Assembly: GCF_029392895.1 (NCBI RefSeq)
Contig: NZ_CP114200.1
Coordinates: forward strand, 2,635,001-2,699,000
Origin: Streptomyces sp. 71268
GTDB taxonomy: Bacteria; Actinomycetota; Actinomycetes; Streptomycetales; Streptomycetaceae
DNA: 64,000 bases
Reading direction: 5' to 3'
In this document: in pieces, positions 8,260-17,421 of the stretch
Numbering within the stretch: position 1 is the first letter of the stretch
Layout: the number at the start of each line of letters is the position of its first letter
Position numbers and translations under genes: made by a program
Notes under the pieces: generated by a model
The model's input: only the letters and a program-made list of their open reading frames with translations
Databases searched by the model: none
Told to the model about the DNA's origin: nothing

Positions 8260-9225
8260 ATGCCGCACGACCGAATACGCCGTACGTTCCGCACATCCCG
8301 TACATTCCGCACGTCGCGCACGTCCGTTCCGGCCCTGGGCGCCCTCGCGGCGGCGCTGGCCGCGGGCGTGCTCGTACCGCCGGCCACCGGCGCCGGCACG
8401 GCCGCCGCGGCCGCGCCGAAGACCGTGTGCTCCTCGAAGAAGGCGGGGCTCGCCGCCAAGCTGGCCAAGGACGTCGACGCGGCGCTGAAGGGCCGGCGTA
8501 CGACCGCCGCGGTGGCGCTGAACGACCCGAGCACGGGTACGGTCTGCACGCTGCGCGCCGACCAGAAGTACGACTCGGCCAGCGTGGTGAAGGTGACCGT
8601 GCTCGGCACCCTCCTGTGGGACGCCCAGAAGTCCAAGCGTTCGCTCACGCAGCGCGAGACCAAGCTCGCCACCGCCATGATCACCAAGTCGGACAACGAC
8701 GCCACCACCGCGCTGTGGAAGCAGCTCGGCGTCACCCGGGTGAAGAACTTCCTGCGCGCGGCCGGCATGACCAAGACGGTGCCGGGCAGCGGCGGCTACT
8801 GGGGGCTCACCCAGATCACGGCGCGCGACGAGCAGCGGCTGCTGCACCTGGTCATGACCAAGAACACGGTGCTCACCGACGCGTCGCGGGCCTACGTCCG
8901 CAAGCTGATGAACCAGGTGGTCGCCGCGCAGCGCTGGGGCACCCCCGCGGGCGCGCCGAGCGGTACCAGGATCCACGTGAAGAACGGCTGGCTCTCCCGC
9001 GCCACGCACGGCTGGCGGGTGCACAGCATCGGCGCGTTCAGCAAGGACGGCAAGGACTACACGATCACCGTCCTCAGTCATGACAACCGCACCATGCAGG
9101 ACGGCGTGAACACCATTCAGGCGGTGGCCAAGGCCGTCCACAAGGACCTGCGCCCGAGCACGGCGGGCGCGCGGTACGCGCCGACCCTGACCCCGCAGGA
9201 GACGATCCCGCTGGTGCCGCGCTAA
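8260..9225 (+). CDS. Secreted serine hydrolase, class A beta-lactamase fold
   Basis: A 321-residue exported protein. The start is ATG at 8260 with GGGGGGA 6-8 nt upstream. The first 25 residues are unusually basic and repetitive (RTFRTS units), then comes a hydrophobic signal core ending near AAAAAP at about residue 53. The class A beta-lactamase/penicillin-binding layout is present: S-x-x-K as S108-VV-K111, SDN at residues 144-146, and KNG at 241-243 in place of KTG. The classical Glu166 omega loop is not evident, so the protein is more likely a peptidoglycan-active or inactive relative than a true beta-lactamase. It is monocistronic. Confidence 0.8.
   Translation: MPHDRIRRTFRTSRTFRTSRTSVPALGALAAALAAGVLVPPATGAGTAAAAAPKTVCSSKKAGLAAKLAKDVDAALKGRRTTAAVALNDPSTGTVCTLRADQKYDSASVVKVTVLGTLLWDAQKSKRSLTQRETKLATAMITKSDNDATTALWKQLGVTRVKNFLRAAGMTKTVPGSGGYWGLTQITARDEQRLLHLVMTKNTVLTDASRAYVRKLMNQVVAAQRWGTPAGAPSGTRIHVKNGWLSRATHGWRVHSIGAFSKDGKDYTITVLSHDNRTMQDGVNTIQAVAKAVHKDLRPSTAGARYAPTLTPQETIPLVPR
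8281..8326 (+). repeat. 18-bp tandem repeat inside signal peptide coding region
   Basis: Two 18-bp units, 8281-8298 and 8299-8316, differ at three positions, and a partial third copy follows. They encode the repeated RTFRTS in the n-region of the serine hydrolase signal peptide. Length variation here would change the positive charge of the signal. Confidence 0.75.
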
Positions 9226-9366
9226 CCGGCGCGAAGCCTGCTCCCCACCCCCGGCCGGGCCGGCCCCGGCCCGGCCGGCCCGGTCGGCCCGGTACGGCCC
9301 CGACGGCCCGGCCCGCGCAGCGTGACCCGGCCCGCGCGCACCCGGCCAGCGCGGGCCCGCGCGCCG
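9226..9366. repeat. GGCC/CCGG low-complexity spacer between convergent genes
   Basis: The sequence between the convergent ends of the serine hydrolase and the next gene consists largely of alternating CCGG and GGCC blocks (about 9251-9345). It can form many overlapping hairpins and probably ends transcription from both sides. No gene is seen. Confidence 0.5.
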
Positions 9367-10431
9367 CTACCCGTCGCGCGCCCCGCCCCGCACCAGACCG
9401 GCCGCGCCGTCCGCCGTCAGCAGCGCGCCCAGCAGGGCCCAGGCCGGTCGGCCCCGGCGCAGGCCCCAGGCCGCGAGCGGTAGGCCGACGGCGAGTTGGG
9501 CCGCGCACACCGCGCCGGCCCGTGGGCCGCGCGGCCAGGACCCGCGGGACCCGCCGTCCAGGTTGTCCAACTCGGCCCGTACGGCGTCCCGCCAGCCGCG
9601 CCAGACCAGGGTCTCGGCGCCGGGGGCGGCCTGCGCGGCGGCGCGCAGTCGGGGTTCGGGCGCCCCGGGGGTGAGCCCGGGCGGCAGCCGCAGGCCCGCC
9701 CGGGAGACCACCGCGACGAGCCCGATCAGCCGCCGCGTGGCCGCCGCGACGGGCTCCTCGTCCGCCCCGGCGTGCGCCGAGTCGGCCGCCGCGGGGTTCG
9801 GGCCGGCGTGCGCCGGCGCCGCCCCGGTCAGCTCGTCCATGGCGGCGCCGTCCAGGACCGGGTCGAGGCCGAGCCGGGAGACCAGGGCGCGGGCGGCCTC
9901 GGGGTCGCCGGTCGGGGTCCCGCCGACCGGCCAGACGAAGGTCAGCGGGCGCCGGAAGCCGGACGCGACCGTGAACCCGGCCCCCTCGGCGCCCCACCAC
10001 ACCCCGATCACCGGCCAGGGCTCGCCGGCGGCGACCGTGCGGGCCAGGTCGGCGAGGTCGGTCGAGTCGGCGACCACAGGTCGCCGCTCCACCCCGCGGC
10101 GCCCGGTGGCCCGGGCCACCGCCCCGGAACCGGCGGCGGAGACGACGCCCCGCCCGGCCCGGCTGAGCGCGGCGACCCCGGGCCCCACCCTCGGCCGGGA
10201 CCGCGCCGAGGCCGGGTCGGCCCGCGCCGCGCCCGGTGCGGCGGCCGGCTCGTCGGGCTCGGCGGGCAGCAGCACGCTCCAGCCCGCGCCGGCCGGGGCG
10301 AGCAGCAGCGGCGTCGGCAGGAGGCTGGCCGATGGGCGTACGTCGTCGGGGTCGGCCCGGCACAGCAGCAGCGCGCCACTGACGGGCCGGGGCCGCGGTA
10401 CGCCGGGGCGGGGGGCAGAGAAGTCAGGCAT
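9367..10431 (-). CDS. Hypothetical protein with C-terminal hydrophobic segment
   Basis: A protein of 354 residues if it starts at ATG 10431 (MPDFSAPR). An ATG 8 codons upstream (10455) is also possible, and neither has a good Shine-Dalgarno sequence. The chain is Ala/Arg/Pro-rich. Recognisable blocks are VIGVWWGAEGAGFTVASGF (near residues 150-170) and FVWPVGGTPTGD shortly after. A hydrophobic stretch near the C-terminus (AAQLAVGLPLAAWGL and AWALLGALLTADG) could form one or two membrane helices. I do not recognise the family. The frame has normal third-position GC bias, which supports it as a real gene, and it lies downstream of the TetR gene on the same strand. Confidence 0.6.
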   Translation of the reverse strand: MPDFSAPRPGVPRPRPVSGALLLCRADPDDVRPSASLLPTPLLLAPAGAGWSVLLPAEPDEPAAAPGAARADPASARSRPRVGPGVAALSRAGRGVVSAAGSGAVARATGRRGVERRPVVADSTDLADLARTVAAGEPWPVIGVWWGAEGAGFTVASGFRRPLTFVWPVGGTPTGDPEAARALVSRLGLDPVLDGAAMDELTGAAPAHAGPNPAAADSAHAGADEEPVAAATRRLIGLVAVVSRAGLRLPPGLTPGAPEPRLRAAAQAAPGAETLVWRGWRDAVRAELDNLDGGSRGSWPRGPRAGAVCAAQLAVGLPLAAWGLRRGRPAWALLGALLTADGAAGLVRGGARDG

Positions 10432-10568
10432 GGTCACCACGCTAGGAGGGTTCATCCGGAATCAGGCCACTCGCCCGCATATACCCCGGAACAGCCGGAG
10501 TCCTCCCCAGACCAGCTCCCCCTCTTATGCCCCGGACTCCCGAGTCAAGCCCGATGTGCCCGCATGCG

Positions 10569-11342
10569 TTAGGCCCGATACGCCCGTACGAACAGCTCCG
10601 CCGCCTCCTCGCACAGCGTCGCCGCCTCCTCCTCGGCCAGCGGCTGGGTCCCGTACGTCGAGGCGTGCAGCCCGCGCTGCACCAGCAGGGCCACCAGTTG
10701 TCGCGCGGCGCCGCTCGGGTCGGGGACGGCCAGTTCGCCGCTCTCGGTGCGCCGCCGCAGCAGGTCGGCGCCCGCGGTGACGAGCGACTCCGGCTCGCCG
10801 TGCGCGCAGGCCGGCCGCAGCGACGGATAGCGCCCGGCCTCGGCGATGATCAGCCGGCGCAGCGCGGAGGCCCGCTCGTCGAGCAGCACGGTCAGCACCT
10901 GCCGGCCGTAGGCGGCGAGCGCGGTACGGGCGTCCGCCGGGGCGGGCGGCACGCCCCCGGGCGCCGGCGTGGGCACCGGCGGCCCCTCGCCACCGGGCGA
11001 CCCGCCCGGTGGCTCGACCCCGGCCAGCGCTCCGGCTCGCGACCCGGCGGGCGCGGTCGGTGACGGGGCCGCGAACCGGGTGGCGACCCGGTCGCGCTCG
11101 CCCTCGACCGCCGCGAGGAACAGGCGTTCCTTGCCGCCGAAGTGGTTGTAGATGGTCTGTTTGGAGACGCCCGCCTCCTCCGCGATGGCGTCCACGCTGG
11201 CGCGGTCGTACCCCTCGCGCAGGAAGATCTCCACCGCCGCCTGGAGGATGGCCTCCCGTTTGGCCGCCAGCCGACCGGCCGGCCGCCCGACCGCGCCGCC
11301 TCGGCGTTCCTCGCGTGGCCCGTGCACCCGTTGCGCGCTCAC
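10569..11342 (-). CDS. TetR family transcriptional regulator
   Basis: A 257-residue regulator. GTG at 11342 is preceded by GGAGGA at -7. The N-terminal helix-turn-helix spans about residues 25-70, with the classical AILQAAVEIFLREGYD helix and the GVSKQTIYNHFGGKERLF recognition region. The ligand-binding half contains an unusual Pro/Gly-rich insertion (about residues 88-130) before the conserved C-terminal helices. It is divergent from the nitroreductase gene, 326 bp away, which is the simplest candidate for its target. The inducer cannot be guessed from sequence. Confidence 0.9.
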   Translation of the reverse strand: MSAQRVHGPREERRGGAVGRPAGRLAAKREAILQAAVEIFLREGYDRASVDAIAEEAGVSKQTIYNHFGGKERLFLAAVEGERDRVATRFAAPSPTAPAGSRAGALAGVEPPGGSPGGEGPPVPTPAPGGVPPAPADARTALAAYGRQVLTVLLDERASALRRLIIAEAGRYPSLRPACAHGEPESLVTAGADLLRRRTESGELAVPDPSGAARQLVALLVQRGLHASTYGTQPLAEEEAATLCEEAAELFVRAYRA

Positions 11343-11668
11343 GCCCGTCCTCCCCCGTCCGCGCGGGCACCCTCGGCCCCCGCCCGCACGTCGTCGCGTA
11401 CCGGAGCCCGCCACGCGACCACCCGGGGCGCACGCCCGCGCGCCCCGGTCGCACAGCGACCACGGCCCCGAACGCGCACGCGCCCACCGTGCGTGACCGG
11501 CCTTGCCCTCGTGTGACCGCCGACTCTAGCCTTCACTCCGAGCGCGAACTAGACAGCGCAGTCCATGAAATGCGCGCCGGTCTCCCGAACGTTCTCGGGA
11601 CGCCCGCTGGCTTCCTTCCCGCTCCCCGACTCCTCCTCTCCCGTCCGCCACCGTCAGGAGACGCCTCG
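11343..11668. promoter_or_regulatory. Divergent TetR/nitroreductase control region
   Basis: A 326-bp spacer with no gene. The clearest symmetric sequence is at 11583-11600, where TCCCGA and TCGGGA flank a GAACGTTC core. It lies about 70 bp before the nitroreductase start and could be the TetR operator. The rest is C-rich and featureless. Confidence 0.4.
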
Positions 11669-12289
11669 ATGACCGCACCGGTACACAGCGACGTCAGCAC
11701 GCACCTCACGCTGGACCAGGAGGCCCAGGACCAGTTGTTCCGGGCCGCCCGCACCGCGAACACCTTCACCGACGAGCCGGTCACCGACGAACAGGTCGCC
11801 GCCATCTACGAGTTGGTCAAGTACGGCCCGACCTCGATGAACCAGCAGCCGCTGCGCGTGGTCCTGGTCCGCTCGGCCGAGGCGCGGGAGCGGCTGGTGC
11901 CGCACATGTCCCGTGGCAACCGGGCGAAGACCTCCACGGCGCCGCTGGTGGCGATGCTCGCCGCCGACCTCGACTTCCACGAGGAACTGCCCCGCCTGGT
12001 GCCGACCATGGACAACCCGCAGAAGGTCTTCGCCGACCCGGTCGTCCGGGCCGCCTCCGCGCGCTTCAACGCGGGCCTGCAGATCGGCTACTTCATCCTC
12101 GGCGTGCGGGCCGCCGGACTGGCCGCGGGCCCGATGTCGGGCTTCGACCCGGAGGGCGTCACCGCCGAGTTCTTCCCCGACGGCCGGCACCAGGCGCTGC
12201 TGGTGGTCAACATCGGCCGCCCCGGCCCCGACGCCTGGCGGGACCGCCTCCCCCGGCTCGCGTACGACGAGGTCGTGCGCTCCGTCTGA
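11669..12289 (+). CDS. Nitroreductase family protein, malonic semialdehyde reductase (RutE) type
   Basis: A 206-residue FMN-dependent oxidoreductase. ATG at 11669 has AGGAGA at -8. The FMN-binding pattern of the family is visible: YGPTSMNQQPLRVV near residues 51-64 (the Ser/Asn/Gln-Pro-x-Arg motif), the AGLQIGYFILGVRAAGL helix and the GPMSGFDPEGV turn. This set is typical of RutE/HadB-like nitroreductases that reduce malonic semialdehyde or similar substrates with NAD(P)H. No other rut genes are nearby, so a role in pyrimidine breakdown is not supported here. It may serve as a stress or detoxification reductase under the divergent TetR. Confidence 0.88.
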   Translation: MTAPVHSDVSTHLTLDQEAQDQLFRAARTANTFTDEPVTDEQVAAIYELVKYGPTSMNQQPLRVVLVRSAEARERLVPHMSRGNRAKTSTAPLVAMLAADLDFHEELPRLVPTMDNPQKVFADPVVRAASARFNAGLQIGYFILGVRAAGLAAGPMSGFDPEGVTAEFFPDGRHQALLVVNIGRPGPDAWRDRLPRLAYDEVVRSV

Positions 12290-12411
12290 GGGCGGACACC
12301 CCGGCGCACGCGGGCTCGGCCCGCGTGCGCCGGCGCGTTCCGCGTGCGCGGAGGCGGCCGCGCGGGGCCGGGGCCGTGGCGGCCGGTTCGCCCGTCCGCC
12401 ACGGCCCCGGC

Positions 12412-12810
12412 TCAGCTCTCGATCAGCCGGTGGAAGGCCACCGTGTCGAAGATGTCCTCCATCCGGGCCGCCCTGCCGTCGCGCATCGTCCACGAGTGCA
12501 CGAAGTCCAACTCGGCCGTGGTGCCCCGGCGGGAGGTGACCTCGCGGGTGCCGAAGACGACCACCCGGTCCCCGTCCTCGACGAACTCCCGTGGGGCCAG
12601 CCGCATCCCGCCCAGCACGGCCGGCACCCGGGCCAGGAACTCCCGGATGCCCGCGTGCCCCAGCTTCGTGCCGCCGAGCCCGTACTCGGCCATGCCCTCG
12701 GGATGCACCCACTCCACGTCGGGCTGCATGACCGCGAGCACGGCCTCGATGTCGCGGCTGGCGAAGCCCGCGTACGCCGCGCGGATCGCCTGGATGTTCT
12801 GGGACGTCAC
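12412..12810 (-). CDS. NTF2/SnoaL-like protein, candidate terphenyl dehydratase (TerC/EchC type)
   Basis: A 132-residue protein of the SnoaL/NTF2-like fold. GTG at 12810 has GAGGAG at -9. The family pattern is seen in the N-terminal helices (IQAIRAAYAGFASRDIEAVLAVM), the DVEWVHPEG strand, and the C-terminal beta strands ending in the acidic helix MEDIFDTVAFHRL. NTF2-like proteins act as isomerases, cyclases or dehydratases. It is the third gene after an A-T-TE enzyme and an NAD(P)-dependent reductase, the same trio described for terfestatin/echoside biosynthesis, where the NTF2-like TerC dehydrates the reduced polyporic acid. The TerC role is inferred from context; the fold call is firm. Confidence 0.75.
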   Translation of the reverse strand: MTSQNIQAIRAAYAGFASRDIEAVLAVMQPDVEWVHPEGMAEYGLGGTKLGHAGIREFLARVPAVLGGMRLAPREFVEDGDRVVVFGTREVTSRRGTTAELDFVHSWTMRDGRAARMEDIFDTVAFHRLIES

Positions 12811-12992
12811 CGGTGAACTCCTCGTTGGTGTGGCCTGGTTGCCTCGCGCTGGTGGCGCGTGTCGGTCGTACGGGTTCATGGCGTGCCGTGCTCTTTCGTG
12901 CGGCGTCCTGCCGTGCAGCGCTCTGCCGTGCCGCCGTTCTACCGTGTGGTGTCGGCTCGGTCGTCGCGGCGCGTCCGTCGGCCGGCGCGCCC

Positions 12993-13928
12993 CTACGCGC
13001 CCGCGTCGGCCAGCAACCGTTCCGGGTGGTGCGCCGCCAGCGTGCGGCGCAGGCCCTCGCGCCAGCCGACCACGCAGTCACCGATCAGGCCGCGCCGCAC
13101 CGTCGGGTCGAAGGCGTACGTCTCGCGGGTGACCTCGCTGGGGACCAGGCGCGGCGCGACGCCGGTCAGCTCCTCCAGGTAGCGCAGGCAGTCGGTGATG
13201 CCGACCCGTTCGTCGCCGCCCCAGTTGACGATCGTGGCACCGGTGGTGGCCACCTCCCACAGCAGCGGCACCTGGCGGACCAGGTCGTCGGTGTGCAGCG
13301 GGGAACACCAGTTCTGCCCCTGGAGGGGCACCGCGATGGGTTCGCCGGCGAGCATGCGCCGGAAGTAGAGCATCGGGACGCCGCCGTAACCCCCGGGCCC
13401 GTACGCGATGTTGAGGCGCGCGATGGTCGTGGACAGTCCGAGGACCCGCGCGAAGGCGCGCGCCGCGCCCTCGGCGGCGATCTTGGCCACGGGGTAGGCG
13501 GGCAGCCAGTCGGCGACGCCGCCTAGCGGGTCGCTCTCGCGGTAGGCGTGGTCGAGGGTCTGCCGCGCGTACAGGGCGCCCGTGGAAACGTACAGGAACG
13601 CCTCGGCGCTCGCGCAGTGCGCCATGAGGCGGCCGGTGGAGACGGCGTTGGCGGCGACGGCCGCGTCGAAGTCGCCGTCCTCGCCGCGCCGCACGGCGCT
13701 GTGCAGCACGTGGGTGAAGTCCGTGGGCAGGCCGTCAAGGGCCGTCGGCGAGGTGTCGTTCATGTCCCAGTACCGGGTGGTGATGGAGCGCTCGGCGAGG
13801 GCGCGGGCCACGCCCGGGGTGCCGAAGCGGCCCAGGCACCACACCTCGTTGCGCTCGGCCAGCGCCTCGGCCACCGGCCGCGCCACCTGCCCGGTACCGC
13901 CTGTGACCAGGATCTTCTTGCCTTCCAC
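12993..13928 (-). CDS. NAD(P)-dependent epimerase/reductase, candidate TerB/EchB type
   Basis: A 311-residue extended short-chain dehydrogenase. The Rossmann motif GGTGQVA is at residues 10-16. The catalytic Tyr/Lys pair appears as YPVAK near residue 147, and a preceding STGALY supplies the Ser/Thr. The ATG at 13928 follows GGAGAAC. It lies 103 nt downstream of the A-T-TE gene and 182 nt upstream of the NTF2-like gene, all on the minus strand, so the three probably form one transcript. In the p-terphenyl pathway a reductase partner (TerB) reduces polyporic acid before dehydration. The family alone would also allow sugar epimerase or other dehydrogenase roles, so the TerB reading depends on its neighbours. 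Confidence 0.78.
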   Translation of the reverse strand: MEGKKILVTGGTGQVARPVAEALAERNEVWCLGRFGTPGVARALAERSITTRYWDMNDTSPTALDGLPTDFTHVLHSAVRRGEDGDFDAAVAANAVSTGRLMAHCASAEAFLYVSTGALYARQTLDHAYRESDPLGGVADWLPAYPVAKIAAEGAARAFARVLGLSTTIARLNIAYGPGGYGGVPMLYFRRMLAGEPIAVPLQGQNWCSPLHTDDLVRQVPLLWEVATTGATIVNWGGDERVGITDCLRYLEELTGVAPRLVPSEVTRETYAFDPTVRRGLIGDCVVGWREGLRRTLAAHHPERLLADAGA

Positions 13929-14031
13929 CGGTTCTCCTCGGCTTGGTTCGGGGTTGGTTCGGTTGTCGTGCGCGACCGTCCACGGCCCTGGGTCGGGGCC
14001 GCCGTGGCCGCGCGGGATGCGCGCCGCCGTC

Positions 14032-17010
14032 TCACGGGCTCCCCTCGCCGAGGGCGTGGTCGAGTTCGCGGCGCAGGATCGCCTGGAAGGTGGCGACGTG
14101 GCGCGGGCCGAGCATCGTGTAGTGCTCGCCGGGCACCTCGATGTAACGATTCTGCGAGCGGGTGTGCTCGTCCCAGCGGCGCAGCTCGCGCGCCAACCAG
14201 TCCTCCTTGGTGCCGCGCAGCGGTACGGCGTAGAAGACGGTCATGGACCGCACCGTTCCGCTCGGCCGGTACTCGCGGCCGAGCGCGGTCAGGCCGCTGG
14301 CCAGACGCGCCCACGCGGTGAACTTCGGCAGGTCGAGATCGAGGTCGCGCAGCCGGCGCGGCGGGGCGAGGTCCAGGAGGCGGGCGAGGCGGTCCTCGGC
14401 GGGCAGGGCGCGCAGCTCGGCGGGGAGTTCGCGCGCGCGCCGCCGGTCGACGAGGTCGAGGAAGAGGGCCAGGTTGGTGGCGGTCTCCACGAAGTCCAGC
14501 TCGTCCATGCGGTACTTGATGTGCGGCGGCAGGTTGAGGCTCCCCACGAAACCCACCCGCTCCCCCAGCGCCTCCAGCCTCTTGGCGATCTCGAAGGCCA
14601 CGGCACCGCCGTACGAGTAGCCGGCGATCGCGTACGGGCCGCGCGGCTGCCGGGCGCGGATGGCGCGCACGTACGTCTCGACCATCTCCGCGAAGCTGCC
14701 GAACGGCCGCTCCCCCTGGTTGAAGCCCCGTGCCCGCAGCGCGAAGAAGGGCCGGTCCCCGGCGAAGTAGCGGGCGAGGTTGACGAAGACCAGTACCTCA
14801 CCGACGCCCGGGTGCACGCAGAACAGCGGGGTCTTGTCACCACCGGTCTGCAACGGCACGACCGGGTCGTACGCCTCGGGACCGGCCGCCACGGGCGGGC
14901 CGGCGTCCAGCCGCGCGGCGAGCTGGCGCACCGTGGGGGCGGTCAGCACGGTGATCACCGGCAGCTCGGCGACCGCGAGCCGGGTCGCGACCAGGCGGCG
15001 GAGCCGGAGGATGTCGAGCGAGGTGCCGCCGAGGTCGAAGAAGCTGGCGGTGGCGCTGACCCGGGCCGGCTCGCGCTCGAAGAGTTCGGCGTAGATGTCG
15101 GCGAGCGCCCGCTCGGTCGCCCCCTCGGGCGCCACGTGGCCGCCGAGTTGCTGCTCGGCCTCCGCGGCGACCTCGGCGATCACCGCGTCGTACGCCCCCG
15201 CCTCCAGCCGCTCCCGCATCCGCTGCCGCAGCGTCTTGCCCAGGCTGGTCTTCGGGAACGCGGAGGCGGGCAGCGGCAGCACGTGGGCCGGCCGGAAGCC
15301 CCAGTGCGCCACGACGGTGGCGCGCACGGCGTTCAGCAGCCGGTGCAGCGCGGCCCCGCTCGCCGAGGCCGGCTCCGGGCACAGGGCGACCACCAACTCC
15401 TCGGTGTCGTGGCCGGGTCGGCGGGTGGGGAAGGCCGCCACGTGGCCGGGGGCGACGCCGTCCAGGCGCTCGACGGCCGCCTCGATGTCGGCGCTGAAGT
15501 AGTTGACGCCGTTGACGATGACGCTGTCCTTGGCCCGGCCCACCAGGACGAGGTGCCCCGGCCCCGCCTCACCACCGACCAGCAGGCTGGGCACGCCGTC
15601 GCCGAGCCCGTCGATCCGGCCCAGGTCGCCGCTGCGGAACCAGCCGTCGGGGGTGTGCGCGCGGGCCGTGGCGTCCGGGTCCCGGTGGTAGCCGTCGGTG
15701 ATCATCGGCCCGCGCAGTTGCAGCTCGCCCACCTCACCGGCCGGGCACACCCGCCCCCGGGCGTCGGCGACGCGGACGCGCAGCCCGCGCACGGGCTGCC
15801 CGAGCGAGGCGAACTCGCGGCCCGCGTCCACCCACGGGAAGCCGCGCGAGTAGACGCTGCCGGCGCAGGTCTCGGTCATGCCGAAGGCGGGCCACAGGGC
15901 GTCGCCGCGCAGCCCGTACGGGGCGTACCGGGCGAGGAACGCCTCGCCGGTGGCCCGCACGTTGGCCTCGCCGCCGCTCACGATGTGCCGCAGCGAACGC
16001 AGGTCGAGCCGCTCGGCGGCGGACGCGTCTGCGGCGCCGTCCATGGGGGCGGCGGCCTCGGGGGCACCGGCCGTGGGCGCCTCGGCCGCGTTGAGCAGAC
16101 CGAGCAGGAAGTTCGGCGTGAAGGTCATCGTGACGCGGTGGCGGGAGATCAGCCGGAGGAACTCCATCGGATCGCCGAGCACGCGCGTGCTCGACACGTG
16201 GAACTGCTCGGCGCCCACCGCGAGCGGCAGCAGGTGGGCCTCAAGCAGCGCGGCCACGTGGTCGAACGCGATCCAGTTCAGCGTACGGTCGGCGCTGGTC
16301 AGGCGCTGCCGCTCGGCCTTGGCCGCCATCGAGGACAGCAGGTTGGCGTGGGTGAGGCGCACCGCCTTGGACCGCCCGGTGGAGCCCGAGGTGAGGACGA
16401 GCAGCGCGAGGCCGTCGGGGGCCACGGCCGCCGGCGCGGCGGCCGTTCCCACGGGCCTCGCGCTCCCCTCGGGCCCCGCGAGCCCCACAGCCTCCGGCTC
16501 GGCTTCGGCCCCCGCGCGCAGCTCGTCGAGGCGGACCATCCGCACCCGGGCCTCCGGTGGTGGCGCGCTGGCCACCGGGTCGGCGGTCAACAGCAGTGGA
16601 CCGTCGAGGAGTTCGCCGAGGTGGACGAGGTGTTCCCGGGCGCGGTCCGCATCGTCGGGCAGGGGCGGCAGCGGGCAGGGCACGAAGCCGCCGAGCACGC
16701 AGCCCCAGAAGGCCGGGATCACCTCCCGTGGCCGGTCCAGGAGCAGCCCGACCGCGTCACCCGGGGCCAGACCGTGACGGGCGAGGCCGGCCGCGAGCCG
16801 CTCGGCGGCGGCGAGCAGGAACGGATATGGCTGAAAGGCACTCTCTCCCATCGGATCGTCTGGGAGGTAGCGAATGCCGGCATCGGGATGGCTCCGCGCT
16901 GCCTCGCGCAGCAGTCGGGCGACGGATTCCGGCCTCCTCGCCGCGTCCGGTGTCCCGACCGCGCACGGTGGGACCTCCGCCGATCCCACCGATCCCTCGC
17001 TCCGGTTCAT
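14032..17010 (-). CDS. A-T-TE NRPS-like synthetase, candidate polyporic acid synthetase (EchA/TerA type)
   Basis: A 992-residue enzyme with three domains. The adenylation domain (about 25-600) shows the A3 core [12 protein letters not shown] (206-217), A5 FGMTETC (376-382), A7 GDLGR (461-465) and the A10 Lys in PKTSLGK (K592). The carrier domain (about 632-705) carries the phosphopantetheine Ser in LGGTS (S664). The thioesterase (about 725-985) has GYSYGG with S799, and a His in PGEHYTML near the C-terminus. There is no condensation or reductase domain. This A-T-TE order is that of AtrA, TdiA, RalA and the Streptomyces EchA, which join two aryl-pyruvates; EchA makes polyporic acid from phenylpyruvate. 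The ATG at 17010 has GGGGAG at -7; an upstream in-frame start at 17064 lacks one. Substrate identity is inference. Confidence 0.85.
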   Translation of the reverse strand: MNRSEGSVGSAEVPPCAVGTPDAARRPESVARLLREAARSHPDAGIRYLPDDPMGESAFQPYPFLLAAAERLAAGLARHGLAPGDAVGLLLDRPREVIPAFWGCVLGGFVPCPLPPLPDDADRAREHLVHLGELLDGPLLLTADPVASAPPPEARVRMVRLDELRAGAEAEPEAVGLAGPEGSARPVGTAAAPAAVAPDGLALLVLTSGSTGRSKAVRLTHANLLSSMAAKAERQRLTSADRTLNWIAFDHVAALLEAHLLPLAVGAEQFHVSSTRVLGDPMEFLRLISRHRVTMTFTPNFLLGLLNAAEAPTAGAPEAAAPMDGAADASAAERLDLRSLRHIVSGGEANVRATGEAFLARYAPYGLRGDALWPAFGMTETCAGSVYSRGFPWVDAGREFASLGQPVRGLRVRVADARGRVCPAGEVGELQLRGPMITDGYHRDPDATARAHTPDGWFRSGDLGRIDGLGDGVPSLLVGGEAGPGHLVLVGRAKDSVIVNGVNYFSADIEAAVERLDGVAPGHVAAFPTRRPGHDTEELVVALCPEPASASGAALHRLLNAVRATVVAHWGFRPAHVLPLPASAFPKTSLGKTLRQRMRERLEAGAYDAVIAEVAAEAEQQLGGHVAPEGATERALADIYAELFEREPARVSATASFFDLGGTSLDILRLRRLVATRLAVAELPVITVLTAPTVRQLAARLDAGPPVAAGPEAYDPVVPLQTGGDKTPLFCVHPGVGEVLVFVNLARYFAGDRPFFALRARGFNQGERPFGSFAEMVETYVRAIRARQPRGPYAIAGYSYGGAVAFEIAKRLEALGERVGFVGSLNLPPHIKYRMDELDFVETATNLALFLDLVDRRRARELPAELRALPAEDRLARLLDLAPPRRLRDLDLDLPKFTAWARLASGLTALGREYRPSGTVRSMTVFYAVPLRGTKEDWLARELRRWDEHTRSQNRYIEVPGEHYTMLGPRHVATFQAILRRELDHALGEGSP

Positions 17011-17421
17011 CTCGGCTCCCCTCCGGAACTCCCCCGCCACCGCGGGGGTACTGCGCCGCCTCACGAGACCGTCCGTGACAGCCCGTCACCTTTCCTACGC
17101 GGGCCGCCACATGGGAGGAGAACGTAGCAGTGGCGAAGATTCGTGGGCCATCCGTCGGACACGGGTCTCCCCGCGCCCTCACCGCCCCCTCATCCCCCAC
17201 CGAGCGGGGCCCCACCTCGGGGTGAGCCGGGCCCCAGCCGCCGAGCAACGCGTCGTGCCCACCCGCCGTGTCGCGCTGCCGCGCCGCGCCGCCATGCCGC
17301 TATGCCGCACCGGGCCGCCAGACCGCGCCACGACGGCGCTTGACTTCCGCCACCCGCGATATATCGTGTTGAGCAGTAGACGCGATATGTTGCGTCCATG
17401 CTCCAGCTGGGGAGGCCCCAC
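17011..17421. promoter_or_regulatory. Divergent control region with PadR-like operator
   Basis: Separates the A-T-TE gene from the DUF4097-PadR operon. The plus-strand side carries a perfect palindrome CGATATATCG at 17357-17366 and a second related site CGATATGTTGCG at 17383-17394, the only AT-rich part of the region. A -35-like TTGACT (17340-17345) and a -10-like TATCGT (17362-17367) are 16 bp apart, so the palindrome overlaps the -10 element, as expected of a repressor site. The left part (17011-17330) shows nothing recognisable. Confidence 0.65.

Noticed and set aside
11583..11600. GAACGTTC core as an SOS (LexA) box
   Set aside because: The actinobacterial LexA site needs four bases between GAAC and GTTC; here the halves are adjacent.
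11669..12289. Nitroreductase as part of a pyrimidine (rut) operon
   Set aside because: No other rut genes are present; only the family resemblance supports it.
13582..17127. 1,181-codon plus-strand frame opposite the A-T-TE gene
   Set aside because: Antisense shadow; the minus strand has all adenylation, carrier and thioesterase motifs.
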